59,046 nucleotides of DNA from Segatella copri (GCF_019127135.1 NZ_JAHOEA010000023.1:1-59046); one strand, 5' to 3'. Shown: positions 26,879 through 36,235, counted from the stretch's first letter. Translations and numbers: made by a program. Notes: generated by a model not told the origin, from the sequence alone.

Positions 26879-29686
26879 ATGAAACGAAAATTACACCTTA
26901 TTATATATGTAGCAATCATCGTGTTGCTGACCGGTTGTGCTCAGCAGCCTAGGAAGTATGTCATTGGCGTATCCCAGTGTTCGGAAGATACCTGGCGCGA
27001 TAAACTGAATGATGAACTGAAGATGGGCGAGTATCTCAATGATTCGCTTATCGTGAAACTGGCTTCTTCCAACGATGATAATGTGTTGCAGAATAAGCAA
27101 GTTAACCAGTTTATCGATGAGGGCGTAGATCTGCTTATCGTATCTCCTAATCAGCTGAGTGCTATATCCAAGTCGGTAGAGCGTGCATACGATAAAGGTA
27201 TACCTGTGATTCTCTATGACAGGAAGACCAATTCTGACAAGTATACGGCATTTATTGGCTGCGATAACTATACGATAGGTAAATCGATGGGAACTTTTAT
27301 CGCCCAGCAGCTTCAGGGAAAGGGCCGCATCGTTGAAATCAGCGGTTTGGAGGGCTCTTCGCCTGCTTTGGAGCGTCATCGTGGTTTTATGGATGCTATC
27401 AAGCCTTATCCTGGGTTACAGGTTGTAGCCTCTGAGGGAGGAAACTGGAAAGAAGAGGGTGGAATCCGGGCGATGAAACGCATATTGAAACAGACACAGG
27501 ACTTTGATTATGTCTTTGCCCATAATGACTGTCTTGCCTGGGGAGCTTATGTGGCTGCCCGCCAGATGAGGGTAAAGCGCAACTATAAGTATACCGGAGT
27601 AGACGGCTTGGCTACCGAAGGTGGTGGTTTGGAACTTGTGCGCGATGGTATTTTCGAAGCCTCTTATCTTTATCCTACCAAGGGTGACGAGGTCATAGCG
27701 CTTGCCATGAAGATATTGAAGCATCAGCCTTATGAACGCGACAATTATCTGAGCACTTCTATCATAACCCAGGCAAATGCTGCCCTTACATTGATGGAGG
27801 CTAGAGATGCCGAGCGTCAGGCGCATAATCTGAAGACTTTGCATAAGCAGGTAAATCAGTATCTGTCTGATTATAACTCACAGAAAGTAATGCTCATAGG
27901 TCTGTGTCTGTTCCTGCTTGTTTGCCTCGCAGCTGCGGCTTTGATTTTCAGAGGTTATCTGATAAAGGTGAAACTGAACGAAACATTGGCTAAGACAAAT
28001 GGCGAACTGAAGCGACTGAATGTAGAATTGGGTGAAAAGAATGAAGAATTGAAACGATTGAATGAGGAGGTCTTGGAACTCACTCATTCCCGTCTGGTAT
28101 TCTTTACCAATATCAGTCATGAACTTCGTACGCCTTTAACCCTGATAGCCGACCCGGTAGAGATGCTGCTCGAAGATACCGGCATCAAGGGCAAGAGTCG
28201 CGAACTCTTGAAGATGGTGCAGCGTAACGCCCTTGCTCTCCAACAGTTGGTAAGTAACATTCTTGATTTCCGTAAGATTCAGAATGGCAAGATGGAACTG
28301 AAACTCTATCGCTTCGACATTGTGAAGACCTTGACGATGTGGGTGGGCGACTTCCAGCTTACTGCCGAGCGCAAGCAGATCAGACTGCATCTGGATGTTG
28401 ATAACTTGAAAGGCAGCCATGAAATGATTGCCGATCAGGAGAAAATTTCCCGTATCGTGTTCAATCTGTTGAGCAATGCCTTGAAATATACGCCTGCTGG
28501 TGGCGAAATCTTTGTTTCGTTGAAAGATGAAGGTGCCAATCTACGTCTTGACGTGAGAGATACGGGCAAGGGTATCTCGCAGGATGAGGCTGATAAGATC
28601 TTTGAACGTTTCTTCCAGGCTAAGGGTGCTGCCAGTGGTACGGGTATCGGTCTGGCTCTGGTGAAATCTTTTGTAGAGTTGCATCATGGTGAGGCTAGGG
28701 TAGAAAGTGAACCGGGAAAGGGCTCTGATTTTATCGTTGTCATTCCTCGTAAACAGGAGGGTGATTCACAAGTTATCCACAATGATGCGGATATTGTGGA
28801 TAACTCTGCAAATGCTTCTGCGCCAGAGGGTAAGAATGTGATAGATGAATCTGTTTTGCAATATATTGACGATGGAGACAGAAGTCGTGGAAATGTTCAG
28901 CAGTTGGTAAGCGAGAATACCAATCGTCCTACTGTTCTGGTTATTGATGATAATACTGATATCCGTCAGTATGAGCGTACTCTTTTGCAGGATGAGTATA
29001 TTGTTCTTGAGGCCGCCGATGGTAAAGAGGGTCTGGCTGTCGCCTTGAAAGAGGTGCCTGACCTGGTGATTTGCGATGTGATGATGCCTGTTATGGACGG
29101 ATTGGAGTTTACTAAACGGTTGAAGACGAATACGGCTACCTCTCATATCCCTGTTATTATGCTTACGGCGAAGAACCTGGAGGAGCATCGCGCAGAAGGT
29201 TATGAGCATGGAGCTGATTCCTATATTACCAAACCATTCCATAGCAAGGTGCTTCTCGCCCGTATTGAGAATCTTTTGCGACAGCGTCAGCTCCTGAAGA
29301 ATCTTTATCACGGTACTAAAGAGGCTGAGAAAGAGATTTCTGAGGCTCATCTGGAAGACCGTGACAAGCAGTTCCTCAAGCAGCTTCAAGCCATTATCCA
29401 GAAGAATCTTTCTGATAGCGAGTTTGGAGTTGAGGATATGGGACAGCAGATTGGCTTAAGCCGTGTGCAACTCTATCGCAAGGTGAAGGCGATGACAGGC
29501 TCTTCTGTTGTTGACTTACTCCGTAAGGCTCGCCTTGCCAAAGCTAGGCGTTTGCTCGAAACCCGGAGCATGAGTGTCTCTGAAGTTGCCTATGAAGTGG
29601 GCTTCTCAGCGCCGTCTTACTTCACAAAATGTTTCAAGGAAGAGTATGGAATGTTACCTGGTGATGTCGGTAATGTGATGAAATAG
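26879..29686 (+). CDS. Hybrid two-component system regulator with periplasmic sugar-binding sensor
   Basis: 935 aa from the ATG at 26879, which begins a lipoprotein-like signal (MKRKLHLIIYVAIIVLLTGC). Domains in order: type I periplasmic sugar-binding domain (about 28-320; YVIGVSQCSEDTWR, GIPVILYDRKTNSDKYTAF), one transmembrane helix (about 335-358), coiled coil, histidine kinase with FFTNISHELRTPLT (phospho-His), NLLSNALKYTP, DTGKGIS and GTGIGLAL, receiver domain with phospho-acceptor Asp in VICDVMMPVMDG, and a C-terminal AraC DNA-binding domain (LSRVQLYRKVKAMTG, VAYEVGFSAPSYFTKCF). This is the architecture of fructose-sensing hybrid regulators such as BT1754. It lies at one edge of the fructan locus and is the likely activator of the promoters at 29738, 33662, 45603 and 52418. 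Confidence 0.95.
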   Translation: MKRKLHLIIYVAIIVLLTGCAQQPRKYVIGVSQCSEDTWRDKLNDELKMGEYLNDSLIVKLASSNDDNVLQNKQVNQFIDEGVDLLIVSPNQLSAISKSVERAYDKGIPVILYDRKTNSDKYTAFIGCDNYTIGKSMGTFIAQQLQGKGRIVEISGLEGSSPALERHRGFMDAIKPYPGLQVVASEGGNWKEEGGIRAMKRILKQTQDFDYVFAHNDCLAWGAYVAARQMRVKRNYKYTGVDGLATEGGGLELVRDGIFEASYLYPTKGDEVIALAMKILKHQPYERDNYLSTSIITQANAALTLMEARDAERQAHNLKTLHKQVNQYLSDYNSQKVMLIGLCLFLLVCLAAAALIFRGYLIKVKLNETLAKTNGELKRLNVELGEKNEELKRLNEEVLELTHSRLVFFTNISHELRTPLTLIADPVEMLLEDTGIKGKSRELLKMVQRNALALQQLVSNILDFRKIQNGKMELKLYRFDIVKTLTMWVGDFQLTAERKQIRLHLDVDNLKGSHEMIADQEKISRIVFNLLSNALKYTPAGGEIFVSLKDEGANLRLDVRDTGKGISQDEADKIFERFFQAKGAASGTGIGLALVKSFVELHHGEARVESEPGKGSDFIVVIPRKQEGDSQVIHNDADIVDNSANASAPEGKNVIDESVLQYIDDGDRSRGNVQQLVSENTNRPTVLVIDDNTDIRQYERTLLQDEYIVLEAADGKEGLAVALKEVPDLVICDVMMPVMDGLEFTKRLKTNTATSHIPVIMLTAKNLEEHRAEGYEHGADSYITKPFHSKVLLARIENLLRQRQLLKNLYHGTKEAEKEISEAHLEDRDKQFLKQLQAIIQKNLSDSEFGVEDMGQQIGLSRVQLYRKVKAMTGSSVVDLLRKARLAKARRLLETRSMSVSEVAYEVGFSAPSYFTKCFKEEYGMLPGDVGNVMK

Positions 29687-29737
29687 AGAGAAATACGCTA
29701 TACCTGAAGTGTAAAATCTGTGAATATATGGATAAAA

Positions 29738-29834
29738 ATCGTTCATTTCCTAGCATAAAAGGTACATTGTATCATTTTTGTCACTATTTGAACGATAATT
29801 ATACCTGGGTTTCGCTGAAACTTACTATCTTTAC
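29738..29834 (+). promoter_or_regulatory. Fructan-type operator and promoter with no gene behind it
   Basis: Left half-site ATCGTTCAT at 29738-29746 and right half-site GAACGAT at 29790-29796, then TATCTTTAC at 29826-29834. The distance from the AACG (29791-29794) to the -7 box is the same as at the SusC and MFS promoters. No reading frame of note follows before the terminator at 29988-30026. Confidence 0.6.
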
Positions 29835-29839
29835 ACCAG

Positions 29840-30026
29840 AATTTAGAAGTTTATCAATTGTTTCATGCAGAAGTAGTTGCATTTTCATAGGTTTAGGTTT
29901 TTAGGTTATAGGATTAAGTATTCATTAAGGTAAGTAGTTTTCTTTAAGGTTAAAAGTTTTGTTTTGGGAAATAAGTAGTAATGAGAGAAAGCAGCTGTAT
30001 AGACGGGATGTCTGACAGCTGCTTTT
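29840..30026 (+). ncRNA. Candidate small RNA from the orphan fructan-type promoter
   Basis: The approximate start is inferred as a few bases after the -7 box at 29826-29834; the end is the hairpin at 29988-30026. The roughly 190-nt segment is AT-rich with GGTTT/GGTTA repeats and no convincing frame. It could alternatively be the 5' remnant of a lost operon. This is an inference from promoter and terminator only. Confidence 0.35.
29988..30026. terminator. Bidirectional terminator
   Basis: AAAGCAGCTGT pairs with ACAGCTGCTTT, with TTTT on the plus strand and TTTCTCTC on the minus strand. It serves both dinB (minus) and the orphan promoter (plus). Confidence 0.85.
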
Positions 30027-30082
30027 CGCGTATTATGGTTTGTTTCTTTTTAAGCGGCATACTATAGCTTTTTAAAGGGGGC

Positions 30083-31201
30083 TTATTCCCAATCTTCAAA
30101 TTCCAGTTCCAGTTCCTTGTATTCGGGTTTGAAACTGCTGTTCTCCTTATCTTGCTTCCTGGCTTCTTCTGATGAGGCATTGCTTACGGACAGACCAAGC
30201 AGGCGGATGGGATGAGCAGAGGAGTAATCTACCTGTTTCAGCAGCCGTTTGGCAAGAGGTAGAATATCATCCTTCTTTTTCAGAACCTTTTCTTGTGAGA
30301 TGCTTCGTGTTATCTGGGTAAAATCGGCAAACTTCACCTTCAGCGTCAGGGTTCTTCCTTCGAAACCGCTCTTGGCGATTCGCTCCAGCAGTTCGAGTAC
30401 AGTATGGTACAGTTCGATAATCACAGCCGTTTTTAGATAGATATCTTCCAGGAAAGTCTGTTCGCAGCCTACCGATTTCCGTTCCCGGTAGGTGATGACA
30501 GGTCGTTCATCTATCCCCCTTGCGAAATCATAGAAGATGTGTCCGGCTTTTCCGAACACTTCTACCAGATGTTCCTCGGATACTTTCCTCAGGTCTGCTC
30601 CGTTGAAGATACCCATGAAATGCATCTTTTGCAAGGTTTTCTTGCCCACGCCCCAGAAATCCTCTACAGGAAGCTGGGCGATGAAATCGAGCGCCTTGTC
30701 GGGATGAATGGTGCAGATGCCGTCGGGCTTGCGGTAATCAGAAGCCACTTTGGCGAGAAACTTGCAGTAGCTGATGCCTGCCGAGGCGGTGAGTTCGGTT
30801 GCCTCCTTGATACGGGTTTTGATTTCTTTGGCAATATCCACCGCCAGTTCTATCCCTTTCTTATTCTGTGTTACATCAAGAAAGGCTTCATCTATGGAGA
30901 TGGGTTCGATGAGGTCGGTATATTCCTGGAATATCTGATGTATCTGATGGGATATTTTAGCATAATAATCATGCCGGCAGGGCACGATGATGAGGTTAGG
31001 GCAGCGCTGCTTGGCTTGAGCGATGGATTGCGCCGAGTGAACGCCATACTTCCTTGCCTCATAGCTGGCTGTAGAAACCACACCACGAGGTCCGTCGAAG
31101 CCAACCGCTACCGGTTTGCCCCGAAGTTCCGGATTGTCTCTTTGCTCTACCGCAGCAAAGAAGGCATCCATGTCGATATGTATGATCTTGCGCTCAGTCA
31201 T
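30083..31201 (-). CDS. dinB: DNA polymerase IV (Y-family, translesion)
   Basis: 372 aa from the ATG at 31199-31201 (MTERKIIHIDMDAFF). An ATG six codons earlier is possible but adds residues before the conserved start. Y-family motifs: HIDMDAFFAAVEQ with the first metal-binding Asp, and ISIDEAFLDVT with the catalytic Asp/Glu. The helix-hairpin-helix region VEDFWGVGKKTLQKM and the little-finger domain (KSVGCEQTFLEDI) follow. The C-terminal tail is acidic (LELEFEDWE) and lacks an obvious clamp-binding peptide. It may share a transcript with the AAA-ATPase gene upstream (57-bp gap). Unrelated to sugar use. Confidence 0.96.
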   Translation of the reverse strand: MTERKIIHIDMDAFFAAVEQRDNPELRGKPVAVGFDGPRGVVSTASYEARKYGVHSAQSIAQAKQRCPNLIIVPCRHDYYAKISHQIHQIFQEYTDLIEPISIDEAFLDVTQNKKGIELAVDIAKEIKTRIKEATELTASAGISYCKFLAKVASDYRKPDGICTIHPDKALDFIAQLPVEDFWGVGKKTLQKMHFMGIFNGADLRKVSEEHLVEVFGKAGHIFYDFARGIDERPVITYRERKSVGCEQTFLEDIYLKTAVIIELYHTVLELLERIAKSGFEGRTLTLKVKFADFTQITRSISQEKVLKKKDDILPLAKRLLKQVDYSSAHPIRLLGLSVSNASSEEARKQDKENSSFKPEYKELELEFEDWE

Positions 31202-31258
31202 TGTTATGCAAACTGGCAATATAATGCGTAGTTTGGCATGAATTCATTCTCTATGTGT

Positions 31259-33019
31259 TTATATTTCATTTACTTCGTCAATTCTCGCCAGTTCCCATCC
31301 CTTGAACTGCATGATAATCTTATGGAGTGTCGTGCCTTGGCGTAATGCTTCCACTCTTGGTGCTTTGGCATATCGCTTGATTTGTTCCTCGGCATCAAGC
31401 CATTGCTTCGCTCCCTTGGTCATCTTGCTATCTTCTGTTAGAGTATCGAATTCTTTCTTAGACAATACCTTTAGCTCGATGATATAACTATGCTTCGTAG
31501 GGTAGTGGGTCAAGTTTGGCAGGAGGAAGAAATCGCAATAACCATGGTTCAATTCCAACTCTGGGGCAGTATAGTAATAGTTGTTGAGGCTGAAATATGC
31601 CATGAAGAAACCTTGCAAGTTGCGCTCAGCCTCGATACCATCCCTAACAGATGATACTTCGGCGTATGCTTTTGCCATATACTCCAAGCATTCCTTCCAC
31701 TTGCCCTCAAAAGCCATATAGGTAAACATGGTCTTGAGGTTTGAGGTATTGATGTATTTCTCCTCTTGATACTGCTCCAACAGATAATTATAATATTGTT
31801 TGCGTACATTATTATTAGGAATGCCCAAAATCAGTTGGTCTCCAAAAGTATCCTTGATGGTCAACATGCCATAGTAGAACAACAAACTGATGAATATTTC
31901 AGGATTTGTCAATACCTTTGCCGGGAATGATTCCTCGATGTTTCCTACAATTTCTCCTTTTTCCGCAATGGTCATGATGACACCCTTTCGGTCTCCGTCC
32001 AACTTGTCGAGCTGGAGGAGCTTCTTCATCTTGTTGTAGTCGGTCTTGGTGTTAGGGTCAATCATCTGGCGTGGAGCTTCCCCAGTCTCCATATAGTTGC
32101 GGAGATAGTATAGTACCATGTCGCAGTTGAATACCTTGCTTTGGGTTCTCAATGCCTCCTCTGAAAAACAATAGTTGTCGTACCAAGGTTTCATGTCCTC
32201 GATAATAGCTTCTACATCTGTATCGGCTGGTAAGTCGCCTGAATTCTTGTAGTAAGTGAACAGGTCTCTCACATCTTCTGTGGAGAAACCAAGCATCTGG
32301 TTGAAAGGTGCCTTGGTGGAGATATGCCAGCCGATGTTGAAACCACTGGTCAAGTCATCGAGCGTTACAGGGCTTACACCTGTCATGAAGATACGGGCAA
32401 ACATGCCCTTGAATACCTTGAAAATCTCACGATAAAAGCCACTGGCATGAGTCAATGCCCAATACATATCCTCCCCGTGCTCGTTGAGCACCACGTTGGT
32501 GAAGTTGTCGTATTCGTCCACGATGAGGAATAGTTGATAACCATTCTTCTGAGCCTCCATTGCGAGGGCGTTCAATTTGCCCGAAGCATAGTTGATGCCT
32601 TTTATCTTGGCGATAGCCTCTGGTGTATAGTAGTCCTTGTAAAGGGTATCTACAAAGAAATCCACGCACTGACCGCAATAGTCATTGAATCGGTCTTCCA
32701 ATAGCTTGATGCCGCCTCCTATCTTCGAGAAGTCAAGGTATAGTACTTGGTACTTGCCCTGCTGTGGGGTAGGATGGGAGCCAATCCAAAGGTTGCCAAA
32801 AAGTTCTTGGAACCTTTCTGTCATGCTGATGTCGTAATAAGCACGCATCATGCTTATCAGCAAACTCTTGCCGAATCTTCGAGGACGTATAAAGAAGAGA
32901 GCGTCTGCCTCTTTTTCCAGCAAAGGCAGATACATAGTCTTATCGACATAATATTGGTTTCGCTCGATAATATCGACGAAATTAGATACTCCGTATGGTA
33001 CTCTTTTAGATTGTTCCAT
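31259..33019 (-). CDS. AAA-ATPase-like protein with C-terminal PD-(D/E)XK nuclease-fold domain (copy 1)
   Basis: 586 aa, cytoplasmic. Starts VPYGVSNFVDIIERNQYYVDKT, followed by a P-loop variant RPRRFGKSLLISM and a Walker-B-like LFLIVDEYDNF, the pattern of the AAA-ATPase-like family abundant in Bacteroidota. The last 140 residues carry ELNHGYCDFFLLP...YIIELKVL, the Asp and Glu-x-Lys of a PD-(D/E)XK fold. The biological role is unknown; related genes are multicopy and often sit in variable regions. A close paralog lies at 42272 on the opposite strand, giving a pair of inverted gene copies around the 33-42 kb segment. Confidence 0.88.
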   Translation of the reverse strand: MEQSKRVPYGVSNFVDIIERNQYYVDKTMYLPLLEKEADALFFIRPRRFGKSLLISMMRAYYDISMTERFQELFGNLWIGSHPTPQQGKYQVLYLDFSKIGGGIKLLEDRFNDYCGQCVDFFVDTLYKDYYTPEAIAKIKGINYASGKLNALAMEAQKNGYQLFLIVDEYDNFTNVVLNEHGEDMYWALTHASGFYREIFKVFKGMFARIFMTGVSPVTLDDLTSGFNIGWHISTKAPFNQMLGFSTEDVRDLFTYYKNSGDLPADTDVEAIIEDMKPWYDNYCFSEEALRTQSKVFNCDMVLYYLRNYMETGEAPRQMIDPNTKTDYNKMKKLLQLDKLDGDRKGVIMTIAEKGEIVGNIEESFPAKVLTNPEIFISLLFYYGMLTIKDTFGDQLILGIPNNNVRKQYYNYLLEQYQEEKYINTSNLKTMFTYMAFEGKWKECLEYMAKAYAEVSSVRDGIEAERNLQGFFMAYFSLNNYYYTAPELELNHGYCDFFLLPNLTHYPTKHSYIIELKVLSKKEFDTLTEDSKMTKGAKQWLDAEEQIKRYAKAPRVEALRQGTTLHKIIMQFKGWELARIDEVNEI

Positions 33020-33212
33020 GATGAATGATTCCTTTCTTTCTTATTCTTTCTGCAAAGATAATGGAAATATTTGATATATGTGCCGTTTTGGTGAAAAAAA
33101 TGTTTTGAATCATTGCAGAAGCACCCATGCTTTTCGTTTATCCTCTATTGCTTATGTTATGTTGGACGAATTCTTGTATTTGATGCAATGGTTTTTTAAC
33201 GCTGTTTTTTGT

Positions 33213-33542
33213 ATGAGTCGTTTCTTGGCCCATTGAAACAGGCTTCGTTGGTCATCGCAAGTACTTGCGTTAGCTAATGAAAGTACTTACGATAGCCAAC
33301 GAAGCTATCTGTGTCTGTTTCTGGTGTCGTCTCCGATAGCTAATGGAGTCGTCATCGATAGCTTCCGGAGTCGTCATCGATAGCTTATTGAGTCGTCTCC
33401 GTTAATTCATTGAGACATCTCCGATAGCTTGCAAAGCCGATTGAATATGCTAACTCAGTTACTTTAGTAAGCTCACTCAGCCACTTTCGTAAGCTGATTC
33501 AAGCACTTGAACTCGTTAACTCAAGCACATCATGATATGTTC
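33213..33542. repeat. Degenerate tandem array with an exact 22-bp period (15 units)
   Basis: Reading in 22-bp steps from 33213 aligns 15 units with no gaps. Most share an AGTCGTC- or AGTACTT-like block at positions 3-9 and a GATAGCT- or GTAAGCT-like block at about 12-18. The units at 33345-33366 and 33367-33388 differ only at their ends. The period is not a multiple of three and stops occur, so it is non-coding. Constant repeats and unique spacers are absent, so it is not a CRISPR array. It fills much of the 788-bp gap 33020-33807. The remainder is AT-rich without features except the operator at 33662. Confidence 0.75.
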
Positions 33543-33661
33543 TTGACTGAATATCCAAATTTGCGCATTTTCTATATTGTTCGTATCCTAGCACAGCGTA
33601 GGTGTCTGAAAGTCTGTTAGTTTTATATAGATAAATGGTAAAGAAGTAGCAGAAAAGTGTG

Positions 33662-33762
33662 AAATTCCGTTCATGTAATAGCAATTATGTTACAATGAAC
33701 GGAATTTTTTATTCGATGAAATGATTTTTTAAGCCGCTGTTCAGACCTTTATGTATTTTTGC
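33662..33762 (+). promoter_or_regulatory. Fructan operator and promoter of the barrel-GH32 unit
   Basis: AAATTCCGTTCAT (33662-33674) and ATGAACGGAATTT (33695-33707) are exact reverse complements; inside them TGTAATA and TGTTACA extend the symmetry. A weaker third half-site (GATGAAATGATTTTTT) lies at about 33715-33730, and the -7 box TATTTTTGC is at 33754-33762. The clear half-site is 21 bp further from the -7 box than at the SusC promoter; the weak one is in the standard place. Confidence 0.75.
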
Positions 33763-33807
33763 AGCGGAAATCAAAACATTAACGCTAACAAATTAAACAT
33801 TTAAAGT

Positions 33808-36108
33808 ATGAACAACTTTTTAAATGGAAAGAGCGCAGCTATGATGCTTGCACTTTCATTGGTAAATGTTACAGCAGCTTTTGCACAGGATGATAATTCA
33901 AGTGCTAAGGAAGAGGGTAATCGTAATGTGATGCTCAATGCAGCCAGTGCGAATGGTCCTCGTGAGATTCAGATAGGCTTGCCTTCTGCTGATGTCAACG
34001 TTTTGGAGAATGGTTTGCCTGTTACTTACGCAACCAATCCTCATTCTGTCAATACTATCTGGCGTGGTGATGCAAGTTTGAGCCATCAGGGCTTGCTCAA
34101 GATTGCAGAGACAGCTATCACTACCGGTAATATCGGTTATGCCGTGAACTCTTTCACCCAGAAGGGACAGAAGGGATTCAATGGTACGCTGAACTATAAG
34201 AGCAATCATTTCGGATTGCAGGAATTCTCTCTGAATATGAATGGTGATTTGGGTAAGGACTGGTACTACAGCTTTAATATGTATCAGGATTTCGACCCGG
34301 GAACCTTCAAGATCAAGTCAACTCCTTATCAGGACCGTACTCAGATTTACAAGGCACTCCTCACCAAGAAGTATAACGGCAACCGTGGTGAATTCACAGC
34401 CATGTATAAGTATGCTAATAGTCACAACGTGTATAACTATGCTACCCAGAGTGCTCCATTCATCTATGTAGGCGATGGAAGCGTAAAGGAGTATGGCGAC
34501 TTCAAACTCGGTACCACCTCTTATCTCCCTATCGATAACGAGATTACTTATCGCAATATGCGTACCGGCAAATTGGAGCAGACTTCTCTCTACGATGCCT
34601 GTCTGAACAAGGCAAGCGAGGTAACCCTGATGAACAACTATCGTTTTGACAACGGTTTGAACTGGAAGGCTACCTTGAAGTACGATCACTCTCGTGGTGC
34701 AATGGTTTACCAGACTCCTATGTCTATCATCGATTTGAAGAGCGCTGCCAATCAGGGCGTATATAATTATATGTATCGCGATATCGACGGACAGACCAAG
34801 GCTTACAACGGTCAGTACATCCAGACCCGTATGTCATGTCTCAATGCCGGTAAGATTGATGAGGCTCTCTTCACCACCGAGCTTAGCAAGAAATTCAGTA
34901 CATCCACCTTCCGCCTCGGCGTGAATGAGTGGTTCTATCATATTGATTATTGCTCAAATACAACCATGTATGACCAGAGTGTACCTGCTGATGGAAGTTA
35001 TGCCCTGCGAGTTTGGGATGCAAACCTGCGCGACAGCTACTTCTATGATTTCAACAAGAACGCCTCTGAGTATTACAAGGGAAGCGAAAACAAGCTGGCT
35101 CTCTACTTCACTCACGATTGGGATGTTACCAACAAGTTGAATCTCTACTATGGTGCCCGTCTGGAGTGGCAGAAGCTGAAGGGTGAAAACGCGGCAGTGA
35201 AGAATGCCAATGGTGAATTCGTAGGTCGTTTCGCCGATTACCATCTCGGTGCTAAGGCAGCAGATGGAACCGTGATTGCTCCGGCAGACTTGAGTTACAA
35301 CTGGCTCAACTACGATTTCTCTGTAGCAGCAACTTATAAGTTGACCGATAACTTCGGCTTCACTGGCGATTTCACTTACATCGTTCAGCATCCTAAGTTC
35401 GAGGCTTTTGCCCCAGCTACATTGCCAAATACGGATAAGATTTCTGTGCCACTCGGTCGTGCAGGTATCTACTACAATAACTCATGGTTGAGTTTGACAT
35501 CGTTGTTCTCTTATATTTCAAAGACCAACAACAATGCAACATTGAATCTTCAGCATGGCAGTGAGATCAAGGCTGCGCCAATGGCTTTCGATATTCAGAC
35601 ATGGGGTTGGACAACTGATGCAGTGGCTCATCCTTTCAAGGGATTCGATTTCCACTTCCTCTTCACTTATCAGAAGCCAACTTACAAGAAATATGAGACA
35701 TCGGTTACCTTCAGTGATGGTACCCTTGGCAACATCAATGCCACCGGCAACATTGTAGCCGAGATTCCTCAGATTCTCATCGAGTTGGATCCAAGCTACA
35801 TGATTACCAAGGACATTAAGCTCTGGACCAGCTTCCGTTACTTCAGCAAGACCTACGCCAACATCAACGAGGCATATTACTTCAATGGTCACTGGGAGAC
35901 TTTCGGAGGTTTGAATTGGCAGGCAACCAAGCGTCTGGCTCTCGGCTGCACAGTAGTCAACTTCCTCAACCAGACTGGTGCCAAGGGTAGTATCGCAGGT
36001 GCCGAGCTGATTACCAAGGATGAGGCTAAGGGAATCAAAAATCAGATTATGACGGGTAGCTATCTTCGTCCATTCACAGTAGAATTCACAGCTTCGCTGA
36101 AGTTCTAA
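33808..36108 (+). CDS. TonB-dependent receptor-like outer membrane barrel with reduced N-terminus
   Basis: 766 aa with a signal peptide ending in FAQ. There is no carboxypeptidase-regulatory-like extension, and the plug region is short: REIQIGLPSADVNVLENGLPV resembles the start of the divergent TonB-receptor group with a small plug. From about residue 110 the protein is alternating beta strands (YYSFNMYQDF, LALYFTHDW, YNWLNYDFSV) to the terminal TASLKF, typical of outer-membrane barrels. It is driven by a fructan-type operator and followed by a GH32 enzyme, so it is probably an oligofructan or fructose uptake barrel. No SusD-like partner is next to it. The substrate is inference. Confidence 0.75.
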   Translation: MNNFLNGKSAAMMLALSLVNVTAAFAQDDNSSAKEEGNRNVMLNAASANGPREIQIGLPSADVNVLENGLPVTYATNPHSVNTIWRGDASLSHQGLLKIAETAITTGNIGYAVNSFTQKGQKGFNGTLNYKSNHFGLQEFSLNMNGDLGKDWYYSFNMYQDFDPGTFKIKSTPYQDRTQIYKALLTKKYNGNRGEFTAMYKYANSHNVYNYATQSAPFIYVGDGSVKEYGDFKLGTTSYLPIDNEITYRNMRTGKLEQTSLYDACLNKASEVTLMNNYRFDNGLNWKATLKYDHSRGAMVYQTPMSIIDLKSAANQGVYNYMYRDIDGQTKAYNGQYIQTRMSCLNAGKIDEALFTTELSKKFSTSTFRLGVNEWFYHIDYCSNTTMYDQSVPADGSYALRVWDANLRDSYFYDFNKNASEYYKGSENKLALYFTHDWDVTNKLNLYYGARLEWQKLKGENAAVKNANGEFVGRFADYHLGAKAADGTVIAPADLSYNWLNYDFSVAATYKLTDNFGFTGDFTYIVQHPKFEAFAPATLPNTDKISVPLGRAGIYYNNSWLSLTSLFSYISKTNNNATLNLQHGSEIKAAPMAFDIQTWGWTTDAVAHPFKGFDFHFLFTYQKPTYKKYETSVTFSDGTLGNINATGNIVAEIPQILIELDPSYMITKDIKLWTSFRYFSKTYANINEAYYFNGHWETFGGLNWQATKRLALGCTVVNFLNQTGAKGSIAGAELITKDEAKGIKNQIMTGSYLRPFTVEFTASLKF

Positions 36109-36134
36109 GCGATATAAATATCAATAAACATCAT

Positions 36135-36173
36135 CGACAGCTCCTATATATAATATAATGTATAGGGCTGTCG
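36135..36173 (+). other. Stable intergenic hairpin between barrel and GH32 genes
   Basis: CGACAGCTCCTATA (36135-36148) pairs with TATAGGGCTGTCG (36161-36173), with one bulge. No T-tract follows, so it may be an mRNA-processing or 3'-protecting structure that lowers expression of the downstream GH32 gene relative to the barrel. Confidence 0.5.
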
Positions 36174-36235
36174 GTAATAAGACAAATAATAATACGTTAT
36201 AGATATAAACAATAACAATTAACAATAATAGTACA

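Noticed and set aside
33213..33542. CRISPR array
   Set aside because: The 22-bp units are contiguous and all partly similar; there is no alternation of constant repeat and unique spacer, and no cas gene nearby.
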